Shown piece after piece: positions 34,658 to 43,964 of a stretch of DNA of 53,811 bases. Source of the DNA: Polaribacter sp. (GTDB lineage: Bacteria; Bacteroidota; Bacteroidia; Flavobacteriales; Flavobacteriaceae); assembly GCA_029238315.1 (NCBI GenBank), contig JAQWGI010000001.1:1-53811 (forward strand), read 5' to 3'. The notes under the pieces are model-generated. The model worked only from the letters and a program-made list of their open reading frames with translations. It did no database searches and had not been told where the DNA came from. The position numbers and the translations under genes were made by a program. The first letter of the stretch is position 1, and each line of letters begins with the position of its first letter.

Positions 34658-34668
34658 TTGTAATATGT

Positions 34669-35169
34669 TTATTTGAAATCATCTCTTGGAATTGAAAATC
34701 TAATTTCTGTTACATTTATTTCACGCTTTAAAAAACATACAATTTGATACTTTCCTTTATACCATTTTATTAGTAATGGGTTTTCTTGAAATGTTCCTTT
34801 TTTGAAAGTTGTTAACCAGCTTGTTGCACGACTTGATATATCCCCTTCTAATTTATTGTCATTAATAATTGTTGTGTCTTTTTCAATAAGAATTTCATCA
34901 GGAATACCATAATCATTATTAAAAGAATTATAAAAATTTTCATCAATAAGTCCATGAATATAAATGGTTATATCCTGTATAATATTATGTTTGTCTGTAG
35001 AAACTTTTAATTTGCTATAAACTTTATCGTAAAAGTAATAAGGAATTTCAGAACTCATATAATGTTTATTCTTTTCCATTACATGTCTATGTCTGGTTTT
35101 TACATTATGTAAGATGTTTAACTCCTTTATGTTTTTACCGATAAAATCTTGAAACGTTATTTTTTCCAT
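34669..35169 (-). CDS. Hypothetical protein
   Basis: 166 residues from MEKITFQDFIG, the more protein-like of two possible starts (another ATG lies 27 bp upstream). No signal peptide or membrane helix. The composition is polar with alternating strands (KLKVSTDKHNIIQDITIYIHG, LLIKWYKGKYQIVCFLKRE), suggesting a small alpha/beta domain. I do not recognise a family. It stands alone between two terminators; the upstream region 35170-35340 is very AT-rich and resembles recently acquired or relaxed sequence. Confidence 0.65.
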   Translation of the reverse strand: MEKITFQDFIGKNIKELNILHNVKTRHRHVMEKNKHYMSSEIPYYFYDKVYSKLKVSTDKHNIIQDITIYIHGLIDENFYNSFNNDYGIPDEILIEKDTTIINDNKLEGDISSRATSWLTTFKKGTFQENPLLIKWYKGKYQIVCFLKREINVTEIRFSIPRDDFK

Positions 35170-35340
35170 ATTATTTATAAATTCTGTATTAAGCATAATT
35201 AAAAACCAAAGCTTTATTTATATATTTTTAAGATTAAAGTTCTATTTTTAAAGAGAACAAATATTATATATCAGAAAAAAATAAGATAATAGAAGTTTAT
35301 TTTTTTTATAGCACTTTAAATGTAATAAAAAAATAAACAA

Positions 35341-35370
35341 AAAAAGCGCATCTTTAGCAGATGCGCTTTT
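35341..35370. terminator. Terminator of the M61 peptidase gene
   Basis: Stem aaaagcgcatct / agatgcgctttt with a 5-base loop, 18 bp past the M61 stop codon on the minus strand. Confidence 0.9.
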
Positions 35371-35387
35371 ATATTATTATAAGTTGA

Positions 35388-37244
35388 TTATCCTTTTAAC
35401 CAAGCATTTCTTAAAATTGTTTTAGAATTATCAGCAGGTAAATCTTCAATTACCAATCCTACTTCTTCTGCTTGTGGAACAATTGCAGTTCCTTCTAAAG
35501 TAATTGTTTTACCGTCTCTTATAATATCTAAAGAAATTGCATCACCCGCTTTCCAGTTAAAAGTTTTTACAATAATAGTATTGGCAGTTTGTAAAGTAAA
35601 ATCTTCACCATTTACCCTTTTTAACACATCATTTGATTGTACGCCCAATGCAGCTAAACCAGAATTTGTTTTCTCCATAAAAATAAGTTCTCTTTTCGGA
35701 TTTACTGTAATATAAGGTTGATTGCTGTTATCAACAAAATACCTTGTATTTACCGTTTTCTTTTTAGTTACAATTCCTGTTTTTTCAAATAATGCTTTGT
35801 AATCAATTGGCGTTGTTCCTTCTAAATGATTTTTGAAAAACTCACCAACTGCAGGATATGTCATTTGTACAATTTCTGGAAGTAATTCATCATCTTTAAA
35901 AGCTTTTGTTGCTCCGTATTTTTTAGATAAATCTAACATTAAGTTTCTTACACCGTAAGCTCCTTTACTTTCTTCTCTTAAAATAATATCTAGAGACATT
36001 CCGATTAAAGCACCTTTCATATACACATTACTATAATTACTTGCATACTTGTCGTCTAAAATATTTTTACTCATTTCTGTAAAAGACATTGTATCATCAA
36101 AACGCATAGAAGTTTTTATTTTATTTTCCATTTCATTGATAAATTCTTGCTCAGAAATTAAACCCTGATTTACTTGAAATAAATTTGCAAAATATTCTGT
36201 GATTCCTTCATACATCCATAAATGTTTAGACATGTTTGGTGTGTTAAAATCAAATGAATGAATTTCTTCTGAATGTACAGAAAGTGGTGTTACAATATGG
36301 AAAAACTCATGAGAAACCGTTCCGTTTATCATTCCGTCTGCCAATTGTTTTTTAGTATAGCTTTCTGGATATACAACGGTAGTAGAAGATAAATGCTCAA
36401 GGGCCCCAAAGCTATTCCAGTTATATACTTTAGAATCAAAAAGATATAATAAAATATTGTATTCGTTTGTGGTTTTAAAACCTTTTAAAAAATTAGTTTG
36501 CGCTTGCACCATTTTCTTTAAATCGGCTTCCATGTCTTTAGCAGCATGTTTGTTGTTTGGAGAATATACTGCCAAATTAACTTCAATTCCATCCACAACA
36601 AAACTTACATTGTTTAATGGCGCGTACATAATTGGGTTGTCCGAAATTTCATCATAACGAGAAGCAATAAATACGTCTTTAGAATTATCTGTTTTAGAAG
36701 TATTCTTGTTGATTAATGAAGTAGTTTCATACAAATCTGTTGGATGAGAAACTGTAATGGTATAAGGCGTTTCTTTTTTGTTTTTAAAATACCCAACAAA
36801 ACCAGGAAGATTTAAAAAGAAGTTTTTTCCTTCTTCAATGTTTGTTCCTGCCATTACGTAAATTCCGTGTTTTTCTTTAGAATCGAAAGTATCATCAACC
36901 CAATATGAAACTTTGTCCATTTTTGTTGCGTTTTTTACTTGCCAAGAATTATCATCTAATTTCTGAACAGGCATTTCTTTTCCGTCATAATCAAAAGCTT
37001 TAAAATCAGAAACAAATTTTCCGTAATTACTCATTGAATACGTTCCTGGAACAATTGCAGGAAGACTGTAAACAACAGCTTCTTCTTTGATTTTTTGTGG
37101 ATTCACTTCTACTTTAATTTTGTCATTAACAACATTGTTTAAGTTGATGCCAACTTCAATTAAATCCTTTTTTACAGCGACGTTCGATGTAGAACAGCTT
37201 GCTAAAAAAGTGATAGATACAATCGCTACTAATATTTTTTTCAT
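35388..37244 (-). CDS. M61-family (glycyl aminopeptidase-like) metallopeptidase lipoprotein
   Basis: 618 residues with lipoprotein signal (ILVAIVSITFLASC). An N-terminal beta domain (VYSLPAIVPGTYSMSNYGKF) is followed by the gluzincin catalytic domain: GALEHLSSTTV, zinc motif HEFFH (His312, Glu313, His316) and LWMYEGITEYFA supplying the third ligand. The C-terminal PDZ domain is LAALGVQSNDVLKRVNGEDF. M61 peptidases cleave N-terminal Gly/Ala. It is probably bound to the outer membrane or periplasm. It forms part of a peptide-degrading neighbourhood with the M14 and S15 enzymes but has its own transcription unit. Confidence 0.92.
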   Translation of the reverse strand: MKKILVAIVSITFLASCSTSNVAVKKDLIEVGINLNNVVNDKIKVEVNPQKIKEEAVVYSLPAIVPGTYSMSNYGKFVSDFKAFDYDGKEMPVQKLDDNSWQVKNATKMDKVSYWVDDTFDSKEKHGIYVMAGTNIEEGKNFFLNLPGFVGYFKNKKETPYTITVSHPTDLYETTSLINKNTSKTDNSKDVFIASRYDEISDNPIMYAPLNNVSFVVDGIEVNLAVYSPNNKHAAKDMEADLKKMVQAQTNFLKGFKTTNEYNILLYLFDSKVYNWNSFGALEHLSSTTVVYPESYTKKQLADGMINGTVSHEFFHIVTPLSVHSEEIHSFDFNTPNMSKHLWMYEGITEYFANLFQVNQGLISEQEFINEMENKIKTSMRFDDTMSFTEMSKNILDDKYASNYSNVYMKGALIGMSLDIILREESKGAYGVRNLMLDLSKKYGATKAFKDDELLPEIVQMTYPAVGEFFKNHLEGTTPIDYKALFEKTGIVTKKKTVNTRYFVDNSNQPYITVNPKRELIFMEKTNSGLAALGVQSNDVLKRVNGEDFTLQTANTIIVKTFNWKAGDAISLDIIRDGKTITLEGTAIVPQAEEVGLVIEDLPADNSKTILRNAWLKG

Positions 37245-37364
37245 GTTTTATAAAATTTGGTCAAATATACTCAATTAGACTAGTGTGATCAGAAAATGTT
37301 ACTTGGGTTTAATAAAACTTTAGATTTGTTAATTTTTAAAAAGCAAGAATCCGTTTAAAACTCG

Positions 37365-37372
37365 TATTTTTG
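37365..37372 (+). promoter_or_regulatory. Promoter -7 box of ygiQ
   Basis: TATTTTTG fits TAnnTTTG and ends 7 bp before the ATG at 37380, so the transcript would start at or just before the start codon (near-leaderless). Confidence 0.5.
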
Positions 37373-37379
37373 CATCGGT

Positions 37380-39335
37380 ATGAGTGATTTAAAATTAACA
37401 GATTGGTTGCCTACAACTAATAAAGAGGTAAAGATTAGAGGTTGGTCAGAATTAGATGTTATTCTATTCAGTGGAGATGCGTATGTAGATCATCCATCGT
37501 TTGGTCCTGCTGTAATTGGTAGAATTTTAGAGAGTTATGGTTTGCGAGTAGCAATTGTGCCACAACCAAGTGTTCATGATAATTTACAAGATTTTGAAAA
37601 ACTAGGAAAACCACGTTTGTTCTTCGCTGTTACTGGCGGATGTATGGATCCGATGGTTTCTAATTATACTGCTAGTAAAAAAAGAAGAGATAAAGATGCC
37701 TACACACCAAATGGCGATAAAGGCTTTAGGCCAGATTATGCAACTTCTGTTTATTCTAAAATATTAAAAGAGAAGTTTCCAGAAACGCCTGTTTTAATTG
37801 GAGGAATTGAAGCTTCATTAAGAAGAGTTACCCATTACGATTATTGGTCGGATAAATTATTACCAACCATTTTAGAAACCTCTAAAGCAGATATGCTGGT
37901 TTACGGAATGGGAGAACAACCGTTGCGAGAAATTGTAGAATTGTTACAAAAAGGCGTTCCGTTTTCTAGTTTAAAAAATATCAAACAGACCGCAGTTTTA
38001 ATCAATGAACAAGAAGAAAAAATTCCTGTTGTAAATGATTGGGAAGACATAAGTATCAATTCTCATGAAGCATGTTTAGCTGATAAAAAAACATTTGCAT
38101 CCAATTTTAAGGTAATAGAACAAGAATCAAATAAATTAAAAGCACGCAGAATTTTTCAGGGTGTAGGCGAAAATACGTTGGTAATTAACCCACCTTTTCC
38201 AACCATGACAGAAGCAGAGATTGATGGTTCTTTCGATTTGCCTTATACGCGCTTACCGCATCCTAAATATAACAAGAGAGGTCCAATTCCTGCGTTTGAA
38301 ATGATTAAGTTTTCTATCAATATTCATCGTGGATGTTTCGGCGGATGTAGTTTTTGTACCATTTCTGCACATCAAGGAAAATTTATTGCAAGTAGAAGCC
38401 AAGATTCTATTTTAAAAGAAATAGATACCGTAGCAAACATGCCAGATTTTAAAGGATATCTTTCTGATATTGGCGGGCCTTCTGCAAACATGTATCAGAT
38501 GAAAGGAAAAGTACAATCTATTTGTGACAAATGTGTGGCGCCAAGTTGTATTTCTCCAGTAATTTGCAGTAACTTAGATACTTCTCATAAACCATTAACA
38601 GAATTATATCAAGCAGTTGATAAGCATCCAAAAATTAAGAAGTCTTTTATTGGAAGTGGAATTAGACATGATATGTTGGTGCCTGAGTTTAATAAAAATG
38701 CAGATCCTAAAGAGTTAGATGCGTATACAGAAGAGGTAATGACGAAACATGTTTCTGGTCGATTAAAAGTAGCCCCAGAACATACTTCAGATCCTGTGTT
38801 GAAATTGATGCGTAAACCGTCTTTTAAATATTTTCATTTATTTAAAAAGCGTTTCGATAGAATTAATATAAAGAAACGATTAAATTTACAATTAATTCCG
38901 TATTTTATATCGAGTCATCCTGCAAGTGAAGTAGAAGACATGGCAAATTTGGCTGCCGAAACAAAAGATATGGGCTTTCAGTTAGAGCAAGTGCAAGGTT
39001 TTACACCAACGCCAATGACAGTTGCAACGGTAATTTATTATTCTGGTTATCATCCATATACTTTAAAGCCAACGAAAACACCGAAGACTAAAAAGGAGAA
39101 AGAAGACCAACATAAATTTTTCTTTTGGTACAAAAAAGAAAATAAAGATTGGATTAAAAACACCCTAAATAAAGTTGGAAGACAAGATTTATTAAAGGTG
39201 TTATTGCCAGATACTAATTCTTGGAAAAAGAACAAAAAAGCACAAGAAACTAAAAATACTTTTGATGATGCGGTGCCTTTTAACCGACGTAAAAAGAAAA
39301 TTTCTAGAGCTCCAAAAAAGAAGAAGAGGAGGTAG
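37380..39335 (+). CDS. YgiQ-family radical SAM protein
   Basis: 651 residues. An N-terminal domain of about 300 residues (DWLPTTNKEVKIRGW, FLFFAVTGG-like block at 80-95, GGIEASLRRVTHYDYWSD) precedes the radical SAM core with CxxxCxxC at Cys319, Cys323 and Cys326 (HRGCFGGCSFCT). Then come DIGGPSANMY and a second cysteine cluster CDKCVAPSC. The C-terminus is very basic (RRKKKISRAPKKKKRR), suggesting RNA or ribosome binding. YgiQ function is not settled. It has a TAnnTTTG box directly in front and stands alone. Confidence 0.93.
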   Translation: MSDLKLTDWLPTTNKEVKIRGWSELDVILFSGDAYVDHPSFGPAVIGRILESYGLRVAIVPQPSVHDNLQDFEKLGKPRLFFAVTGGCMDPMVSNYTASKKRRDKDAYTPNGDKGFRPDYATSVYSKILKEKFPETPVLIGGIEASLRRVTHYDYWSDKLLPTILETSKADMLVYGMGEQPLREIVELLQKGVPFSSLKNIKQTAVLINEQEEKIPVVNDWEDISINSHEACLADKKTFASNFKVIEQESNKLKARRIFQGVGENTLVINPPFPTMTEAEIDGSFDLPYTRLPHPKYNKRGPIPAFEMIKFSINIHRGCFGGCSFCTISAHQGKFIASRSQDSILKEIDTVANMPDFKGYLSDIGGPSANMYQMKGKVQSICDKCVAPSCISPVICSNLDTSHKPLTELYQAVDKHPKIKKSFIGSGIRHDMLVPEFNKNADPKELDAYTEEVMTKHVSGRLKVAPEHTSDPVLKLMRKPSFKYFHLFKKRFDRINIKKRLNLQLIPYFISSHPASEVEDMANLAAETKDMGFQLEQVQGFTPTPMTVATVIYYSGYHPYTLKPTKTPKTKKEKEDQHKFFFWYKKENKDWIKNTLNKVGRQDLLKVLLPDTNSWKKNKKAQETKNTFDDAVPFNRRKKKISRAPKKKKRR

Positions 39336-39359
39336 TTTTTGGAGATTCGCTAACTTATA

Positions 39360-39392
39360 CGATTATGCGTCGTTTTTAATGACTTATAATCG
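39360..39392. repeat. Inverted repeat ahead of the M14 peptidase gene
   Basis: cgattat ... ataatcg with a 19-bp spacer inside the 190-bp gap between ygiQ and the M14 gene. It is neither a clear terminator (no T run) nor a known operator. Confidence 0.4.
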
Positions 39393-39525
39393 GCGTTAAC
39401 GAAAGGTAGTTAAAAATGAGTTTAGAAACAAGCCAAATACGCTAATCAGAAATATTAAGAAAAGAAACGATTGGTATTTAGTAATAATGCTTACTTTTAA
39501 GTCAAATTTCTTAAAAATCAATCTA

Positions 39526-42045
39526 ATGAAACCTACCAAACTTGTTTTTTTGTTGTCTTTTTTTATGCTAATCGGTTCTGCTGTAAAAGCACAAGATTAT
39601 TTCTTTAAAGACCATGCACCTTTTAATAAAACGATTCCAACTCCAGAAGAATTTCTAGGATATCCAATTGGAGAGCAACACACGCGCCACGATCAAATAG
39701 TTGCATATTTTTATAAGCTTGCCGAAGTTTCTGACAGAGCAACCATAGAAGTGTACGGAAAAACACACGAAAACAGAAAGTTGGTCATGTTAACGGTTTC
39801 TACAAAAAGAAACTTGAATAATTTATCATCTTTAAAAGAAAAACATTTGCAATTTGTAAATCCAAATTTAAATCCGAAGAACTATGATGAAGTTCCGGTT
39901 TTTATTCAATTAGGATATAATGTGCATGGAAATGAACCATCGAGTTCAGAAGCGGCATTATTAACTGCGTATACATTGGTGGCATCCAACAATGCTGAGG
40001 TTACAAATTACTTGAATAAATCGGTGATTTTTATTGATCCAACGATCAATCCAGACGGAAGAGACAGGCATACACAATGGGCAAATCAGTTTAAAGCAAA
40101 GCAATTGGTTTCTGATAATACAGATGCAGAACATAATGAAGCTTGGCCAAGAGGTAGAACAAATCATTATTGGTTCGATTTAAATAGAGATTGGTTGTTG
40201 GGTGTTCATCCAGAAAGTCAAGGAAAATTAAAATGGATGCATTCTTGGTATCCAAATGTGGTAACAGATTTCCATGAAATGGGTACCAATAGCAATCACT
40301 TTTTTGAGCCAATGAAACCTATTGGTTCTTTAGATCCGATAATGCCAAAAGAAAATTACGAAGATTTAAATAATTTGTTTGCGCCGTATTTTTCGAAAGC
40401 GTTGGATAAAATAGGGTCTTTTTATTATACCAAAGAATCTTTTGATGGAACATATCCTGGTTACGGTTCTTCGTATCCAGATTTACAAGGCGGTTTGGCA
40501 TTGTTGTTTGAACAAGCAAGTTCTCGTGGTCATGTACAAGATACAGATTATGGAAAAATAACGTTCGCTTTTACAATTAGAAACCAATACACATCTGGAT
40601 TTGCAACCATTAAAGCTGCAGTAGAAAATAAAGCCTTTTTAAGAAAATATCAGCAAAATTTCTTTAAAACGGCAATGACACAAAAAGCAAAAACTGGTTT
40701 TGCAGGATATGAGTTTGGAGACGATTATGATATGAATCGTAACAAAGCATTTGTTGAGCAATTATTATCACACAAAATTAAAGTCTATAAAAAAGGGAAA
40801 AAGTTTGTAGTTCCTTTAAAGCAAGCGCAACATAGAATGGTGCAAACCATGTTTGAAACGTATAGTAAATACTCAGACAGTGTATATTATGATGCATCGG
40901 CTTGGAGTGTTTCTAACTTTTATAATATGCAACACAAAGGACTGAAATCTGTAAAATTAGGAACAGAAATTACCTCTTCTAAAGAACTGGTGAACAATCC
41001 GAAAATTCAACCTGCAAATTACGCATACATTATTGATTGGGATGATTACAACACGCCAGCAGCTTTGTATTATATGCAATCTAAAGGATTAACAGTTGCA
41101 TCTGCTTTTAAGCCATTTACTATAAATACATCAAACGGAAATAAAAGCTTCAACTACGGAAGTTTATTAATTCCGATTAGCAAACAAAAAAAATCGAGTG
41201 CAGAAGTATATCAAATAGTTGCTGATGCTCAAGCAAAATATAATGTGCCAGTTTTTGGAACAAATAGTGGTTATAGTATTAAAGGAATCGATTTAGGTTC
41301 AAATAATTTTAGAGCACTTTCTAAACCAAAAGTTGCTATGTTAGTAGGTGAAGGAGTAAATTCTTTAGAAGCAGGAGAGGTGTGGCATTTGTTAGATACA
41401 AGAGTAGATATGCCAATTTCAAAAATTAGAATGGCCAATTTTAGAAGAGCAAATCTTGATAAATATAATACATTAGTGTTGGTTTCTGGAAGTTATAGTG
41501 GCTTGGATTCTACACAGATTAAAAGATTAAAAGATTGGGTTTCTAAAGGAAATACAATTGTTACAATTGCTGGTGGGTCGCAATGGGTAATTAATAAAAA
41601 AATAGTCAAAGAAAGCTTCACTAAAAAGCCTAAACCGAAAGAAAAAACTGAAACTAAAAGATTGCCTTTTGTTGATGCAGGAGAATACAGAGGAAGAGAT
41701 AGAGTTGGCGGAATTATTTTAGAAGTAGATTTAGATTTAACACATCCGTTAGGCTTTGGTTACAGAACATCTAAAATGCCAGTGTATAAAAATAATATGG
41801 TTTTTTTATCGCCTAGTAAAAGCCCATACGCAACAGTGGCAAAATATACTCAAAACCCACATGTTGATGGTTACGTAACGAAGAAGAATTTAGATACATT
41901 TATAAAACCTTCTGCATCTTTATTGGTCAGTCCTATTGGGGGTGGAAGAGCAGTTTTATTTGCAGATAATCCAAATTTTAGAGGTGCTTGGTACGGGACT
42001 AATAAGTTGTTTTTAAACGCATTATTTTTTGGAAATAAATTTTAA
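39526..42045 (+). CDS. M14-family zinc carboxypeptidase-like protein, exported
   Basis: 839 residues from MKPTKLVFLLSF, with signal peptide ending AVKAQ. The M14 domain occupies about the first 350 residues: zinc motif HGNE (His134, Glu137), DPTINPDGRDRHTQW, NRDWLLGVHPES, TDFHEMG and a FEQASSRG block that may carry the catalytic glutamate. The second half resembles a glutamine-amidotransferase-like fold (PKVAMLVGEGVNSLEAGEVWHLLD, YNTLVLVSGSYSGLD), as in the large Bacteroidota M14 proteins. The ATG at 39487 would add 13 residues before the signal and is less likely. It probably degrades peptides outside the cell. Confidence 0.88.
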   Translation: MKPTKLVFLLSFFMLIGSAVKAQDYFFKDHAPFNKTIPTPEEFLGYPIGEQHTRHDQIVAYFYKLAEVSDRATIEVYGKTHENRKLVMLTVSTKRNLNNLSSLKEKHLQFVNPNLNPKNYDEVPVFIQLGYNVHGNEPSSSEAALLTAYTLVASNNAEVTNYLNKSVIFIDPTINPDGRDRHTQWANQFKAKQLVSDNTDAEHNEAWPRGRTNHYWFDLNRDWLLGVHPESQGKLKWMHSWYPNVVTDFHEMGTNSNHFFEPMKPIGSLDPIMPKENYEDLNNLFAPYFSKALDKIGSFYYTKESFDGTYPGYGSSYPDLQGGLALLFEQASSRGHVQDTDYGKITFAFTIRNQYTSGFATIKAAVENKAFLRKYQQNFFKTAMTQKAKTGFAGYEFGDDYDMNRNKAFVEQLLSHKIKVYKKGKKFVVPLKQAQHRMVQTMFETYSKYSDSVYYDASAWSVSNFYNMQHKGLKSVKLGTEITSSKELVNNPKIQPANYAYIIDWDDYNTPAALYYMQSKGLTVASAFKPFTINTSNGNKSFNYGSLLIPISKQKKSSAEVYQIVADAQAKYNVPVFGTNSGYSIKGIDLGSNNFRALSKPKVAMLVGEGVNSLEAGEVWHLLDTRVDMPISKIRMANFRRANLDKYNTLVLVSGSYSGLDSTQIKRLKDWVSKGNTIVTIAGGSQWVINKKIVKESFTKKPKPKEKTETKRLPFVDAGEYRGRDRVGGIILEVDLDLTHPLGFGYRTSKMPVYKNNMVFLSPSKSPYATVAKYTQNPHVDGYVTKKNLDTFIKPSASLLVSPIGGGRAVLFADNPNFRGAWYGTNKLFLNALFFGNKF

Positions 42046-42080
42046 TAATCAAAGAATCTAAAACTATAAAACTATAAAAA

Positions 42081-42902
42081 TTACTTTTTAACTGCAATCA
42101 TCATGTGTGGACTAAAAGGTAGCAAGTATTCATCATTTTGAGTAAGGTGTTGCAATGCTTTTAAAGTTTTAGATTTCTTTTTGTCAATCATATTTGCAAA
42201 ATACTCGTTGTCTAACCAAATCATACCTTCTACAGCATAAATATTTATAAACTCTAGGTTTTGTTGTGAAAATTCAAATTTTAACCCTTCTGGTTTGTGA
42301 TAATATGCGTCGGCTAGTAAAAAAGGAAAATCTTTTGGAGCGTTATGTATGCCTGTAGTTAACTCTTCTTTACACATTTCAAAAAACGAATTGGCGTGAA
42401 TCATGCCATTCATTAAACCAACAACAGTAGAGGCAGTTGCGTTTATTGCAAACCCTAGGATAATACCTCCTTTTTTAAGTACTCTTTTCGCTTCTAAAAT
42501 AGCAGCAATTCTAGCTTCTCTTTTTTGCAAATGATATAAAGGGCCATGTAAAATAACTAAATCTGCAATATTGTCTTTGTAGGGCAGGTTGGTTGCTTCA
42601 CCAATGGAAACAGAAAACGGATTTTGTAACTTTTTAGCTCTTTTTTTGGCGAGTTTTATATGTTTTAAAACGGGTTCTAGTAAATGAACAGTATGATTTT
42701 TTTTAGCCAACCATTCAGAATACTTTCCTGTTCCACCACCAACATCAATAATTGTTGTTTTGGATTTAGTAATATGAAGTTCAATTAATTCCTTAATACG
42801 TTCAAACTCAAAGATTCCCATTCCTTTTTCGAGTCTGGTTTCTTCTGATGCTTTGTTGTAAAAATTTTCTAATTCCTTACTTATAAATGTTTTCTTTTCC
42901 AC
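42081..42902 (-). CDS. Class I SAM-dependent methyltransferase
   Basis: 273 residues with SAM motif I IDVGGGTGKYSEWL near residue 56, acidic end of strand 2 at HLLEPV, and motif IV DLVILHGPLYHL with a following KRVLKKGGIILGF strand. The topology matches Methyltransf_11/25. The substrate (small molecule or lipid) cannot be told from the sequence. There is no obvious operon partner: the M14 gene converges on it, and the next minus-strand gene begins 82 bp upstream of its start. Confidence 0.88.
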   Translation of the reverse strand: MEKKTFISKELENFYNKASEETRLEKGMGIFEFERIKELIELHITKSKTTIIDVGGGTGKYSEWLAKKNHTVHLLEPVLKHIKLAKKRAKKLQNPFSVSIGEATNLPYKDNIADLVILHGPLYHLQKREARIAAILEAKRVLKKGGIILGFAINATASTVVGLMNGMIHANSFFEMCKEELTTGIHNAPKDFPFLLADAYYHKPEGLKFEFSQQNLEFINIYAVEGMIWLDNEYFANMIDKKKSKTLKALQHLTQNDEYLLPFSPHMMIAVKK

Positions 42903-42984
42903 CTTTTAAAATAAAGAGATAAAAGTAAAAAATAGATTTCTGTTTTTGGAAGATTAATAAAAAAATATTGTGAAACTTAAATTG

Positions 42985-43536
42985 TTATTTTTCTAATGCT
43001 TTAGATATCCAATAATGGTTGATCATTTTTAAAGAAAATAAACTACCAATTATAATACTGAGAACTCTTAAAAAACGAACGTTAAAATTTTTAGATACAA
43101 AATCACCTAATATTGCAAAGCATGCAACACTTGCTAAAATCATTAAAAAGCTTAAAAAAATTTTCCGTCTTGCTTTCTTAATTGCAATGTTATTTTTCTC
43201 TTTATAATCAATAGAGTTTGTAAGAAAGAGTTTTAAGTTGTTAAAGAAAGAAGAGAATAAACTTACAAAAGCGAAAGGCGTAATTTGTCCGTTTCCTTCG
43301 TTTGTATAATTAATTTCAAGTTTATTGTTAGTGGTTTTTATGTAGATTTTAGATTCCCAATTTAGTGGGTTGAATTTCCATCCGTTTAATAAAGAATGCT
43401 TTTTATAAAATGTAAACTGATTTTTTTCTTCTTCCTTAAATTCAAAATTATAATACTGAAAATATTCTTTTAGCGACCTCTTAAAATCAAAATTTTCGTT
43501 AATTGTTAAGGTTGTATTTCTCTTGTAGGGTTTCAT
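42985..43536 (-). CDS. Hypothetical membrane protein
   Basis: 183 residues. The N-terminal ~110 are polar with beta-rich pattern (YNFEFKEEEKNQFTFYKK, WESKIYIKTTNNKLEINY). Then come a basic stretch (KKARRK) and two hydrophobic segments (IFLSFLMILASVACFAILG and VLSIIIGSLFSLKMI). This suggests a cytosolic domain anchored by a C-terminal hairpin. No family recognised. It is transcribed in the same direction as the methyltransferase and may be co-transcribed. Confidence 0.7.
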   Translation of the reverse strand: MKPYKRNTTLTINENFDFKRSLKEYFQYYNFEFKEEEKNQFTFYKKHSLLNGWKFNPLNWESKIYIKTTNNKLEINYTNEGNGQITPFAFVSLFSSFFNNLKLFLTNSIDYKEKNNIAIKKARRKIFLSFLMILASVACFAILGDFVSKNFNVRFLRVLSIIIGSLFSLKMINHYWISKALEK

Positions 43537-43660
43537 AGATTTTTTTTATAAATATATAAATTATTAATTATTCTCAAATTTCAGTCTTCTTGTTCTTTGA
43601 ATCACATATAAATTTTCTTGCTAGTTATGTTTTGAGTATTGCGATCTATTTTATTGAACC

Positions 43661-43692
43661 AAAAAAAAACCGTACAATTTGTACGTTTTTTT
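43661..43692. terminator. Terminator behind the icmF tail region
   Basis: cgtac-aattt-gtacg stem flanked by nine A and seven T, working in either direction; on the minus strand it would be the final stop of the icmF transcript. Confidence 0.65.
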
Positions 43693-43737
43693 AATTTTTA
43701 ATATCTTGAAAAATAGCGTAATCGTAAATTCAATTAT

Positions 43738-43958
43738 TAACACTTTAGTCTTTTTCTAATAGAGAAGATACCGCTAAAAGGGGGCATGAGCGATTCACAC
43801 ACTTTTCACTAAAAAGTGAAAAGTGGTTTTGTTTAAATGGGTAATTATCTGAAACAGTAGTTCAGATATTAACGCTCTAGTTTTTCTAATATAGAAGATA
43901 CCGCTAAAAAGCGGCATAAGCGATTCACACACTTTTCACTAAAAAGTGAAAAGTGGTT
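43738..43958. repeat. Two ~90-bp repeat units with hairpins, 130-bp period
   Basis: Copies at about 43738-43828 and 43868-43958 share tttttctaata, gaagataccgctaaaa, gcgattcacac and a perfect 11-bp stem cacttttcact-aaaa-agtgaaaagtg (43800-43825 and 43930-43955). A second stem ccgct-aaaa-agcgg is intact in the copy next to icmF and mutated (gggg) in the other. The block lies directly behind the icmF stop codon, as a duplicated 3' hairpin region. The rest of 43537-43964 holds only the terminator at 43661. Confidence 0.85.
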
Positions 43959-43964
43959 CTCTGC

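Noticed and set aside
42890..42985. A terminator between the methyltransferase and the hypothetical membrane protein
   Set aside because: The gap is AT-rich but has no stem longer than a few bases.
43738..43958. A CRISPR array from the two hairpin units
   Set aside because: There are only two copies of about 90 bp with one intervening segment, no regular short spacers, and no cas genes.
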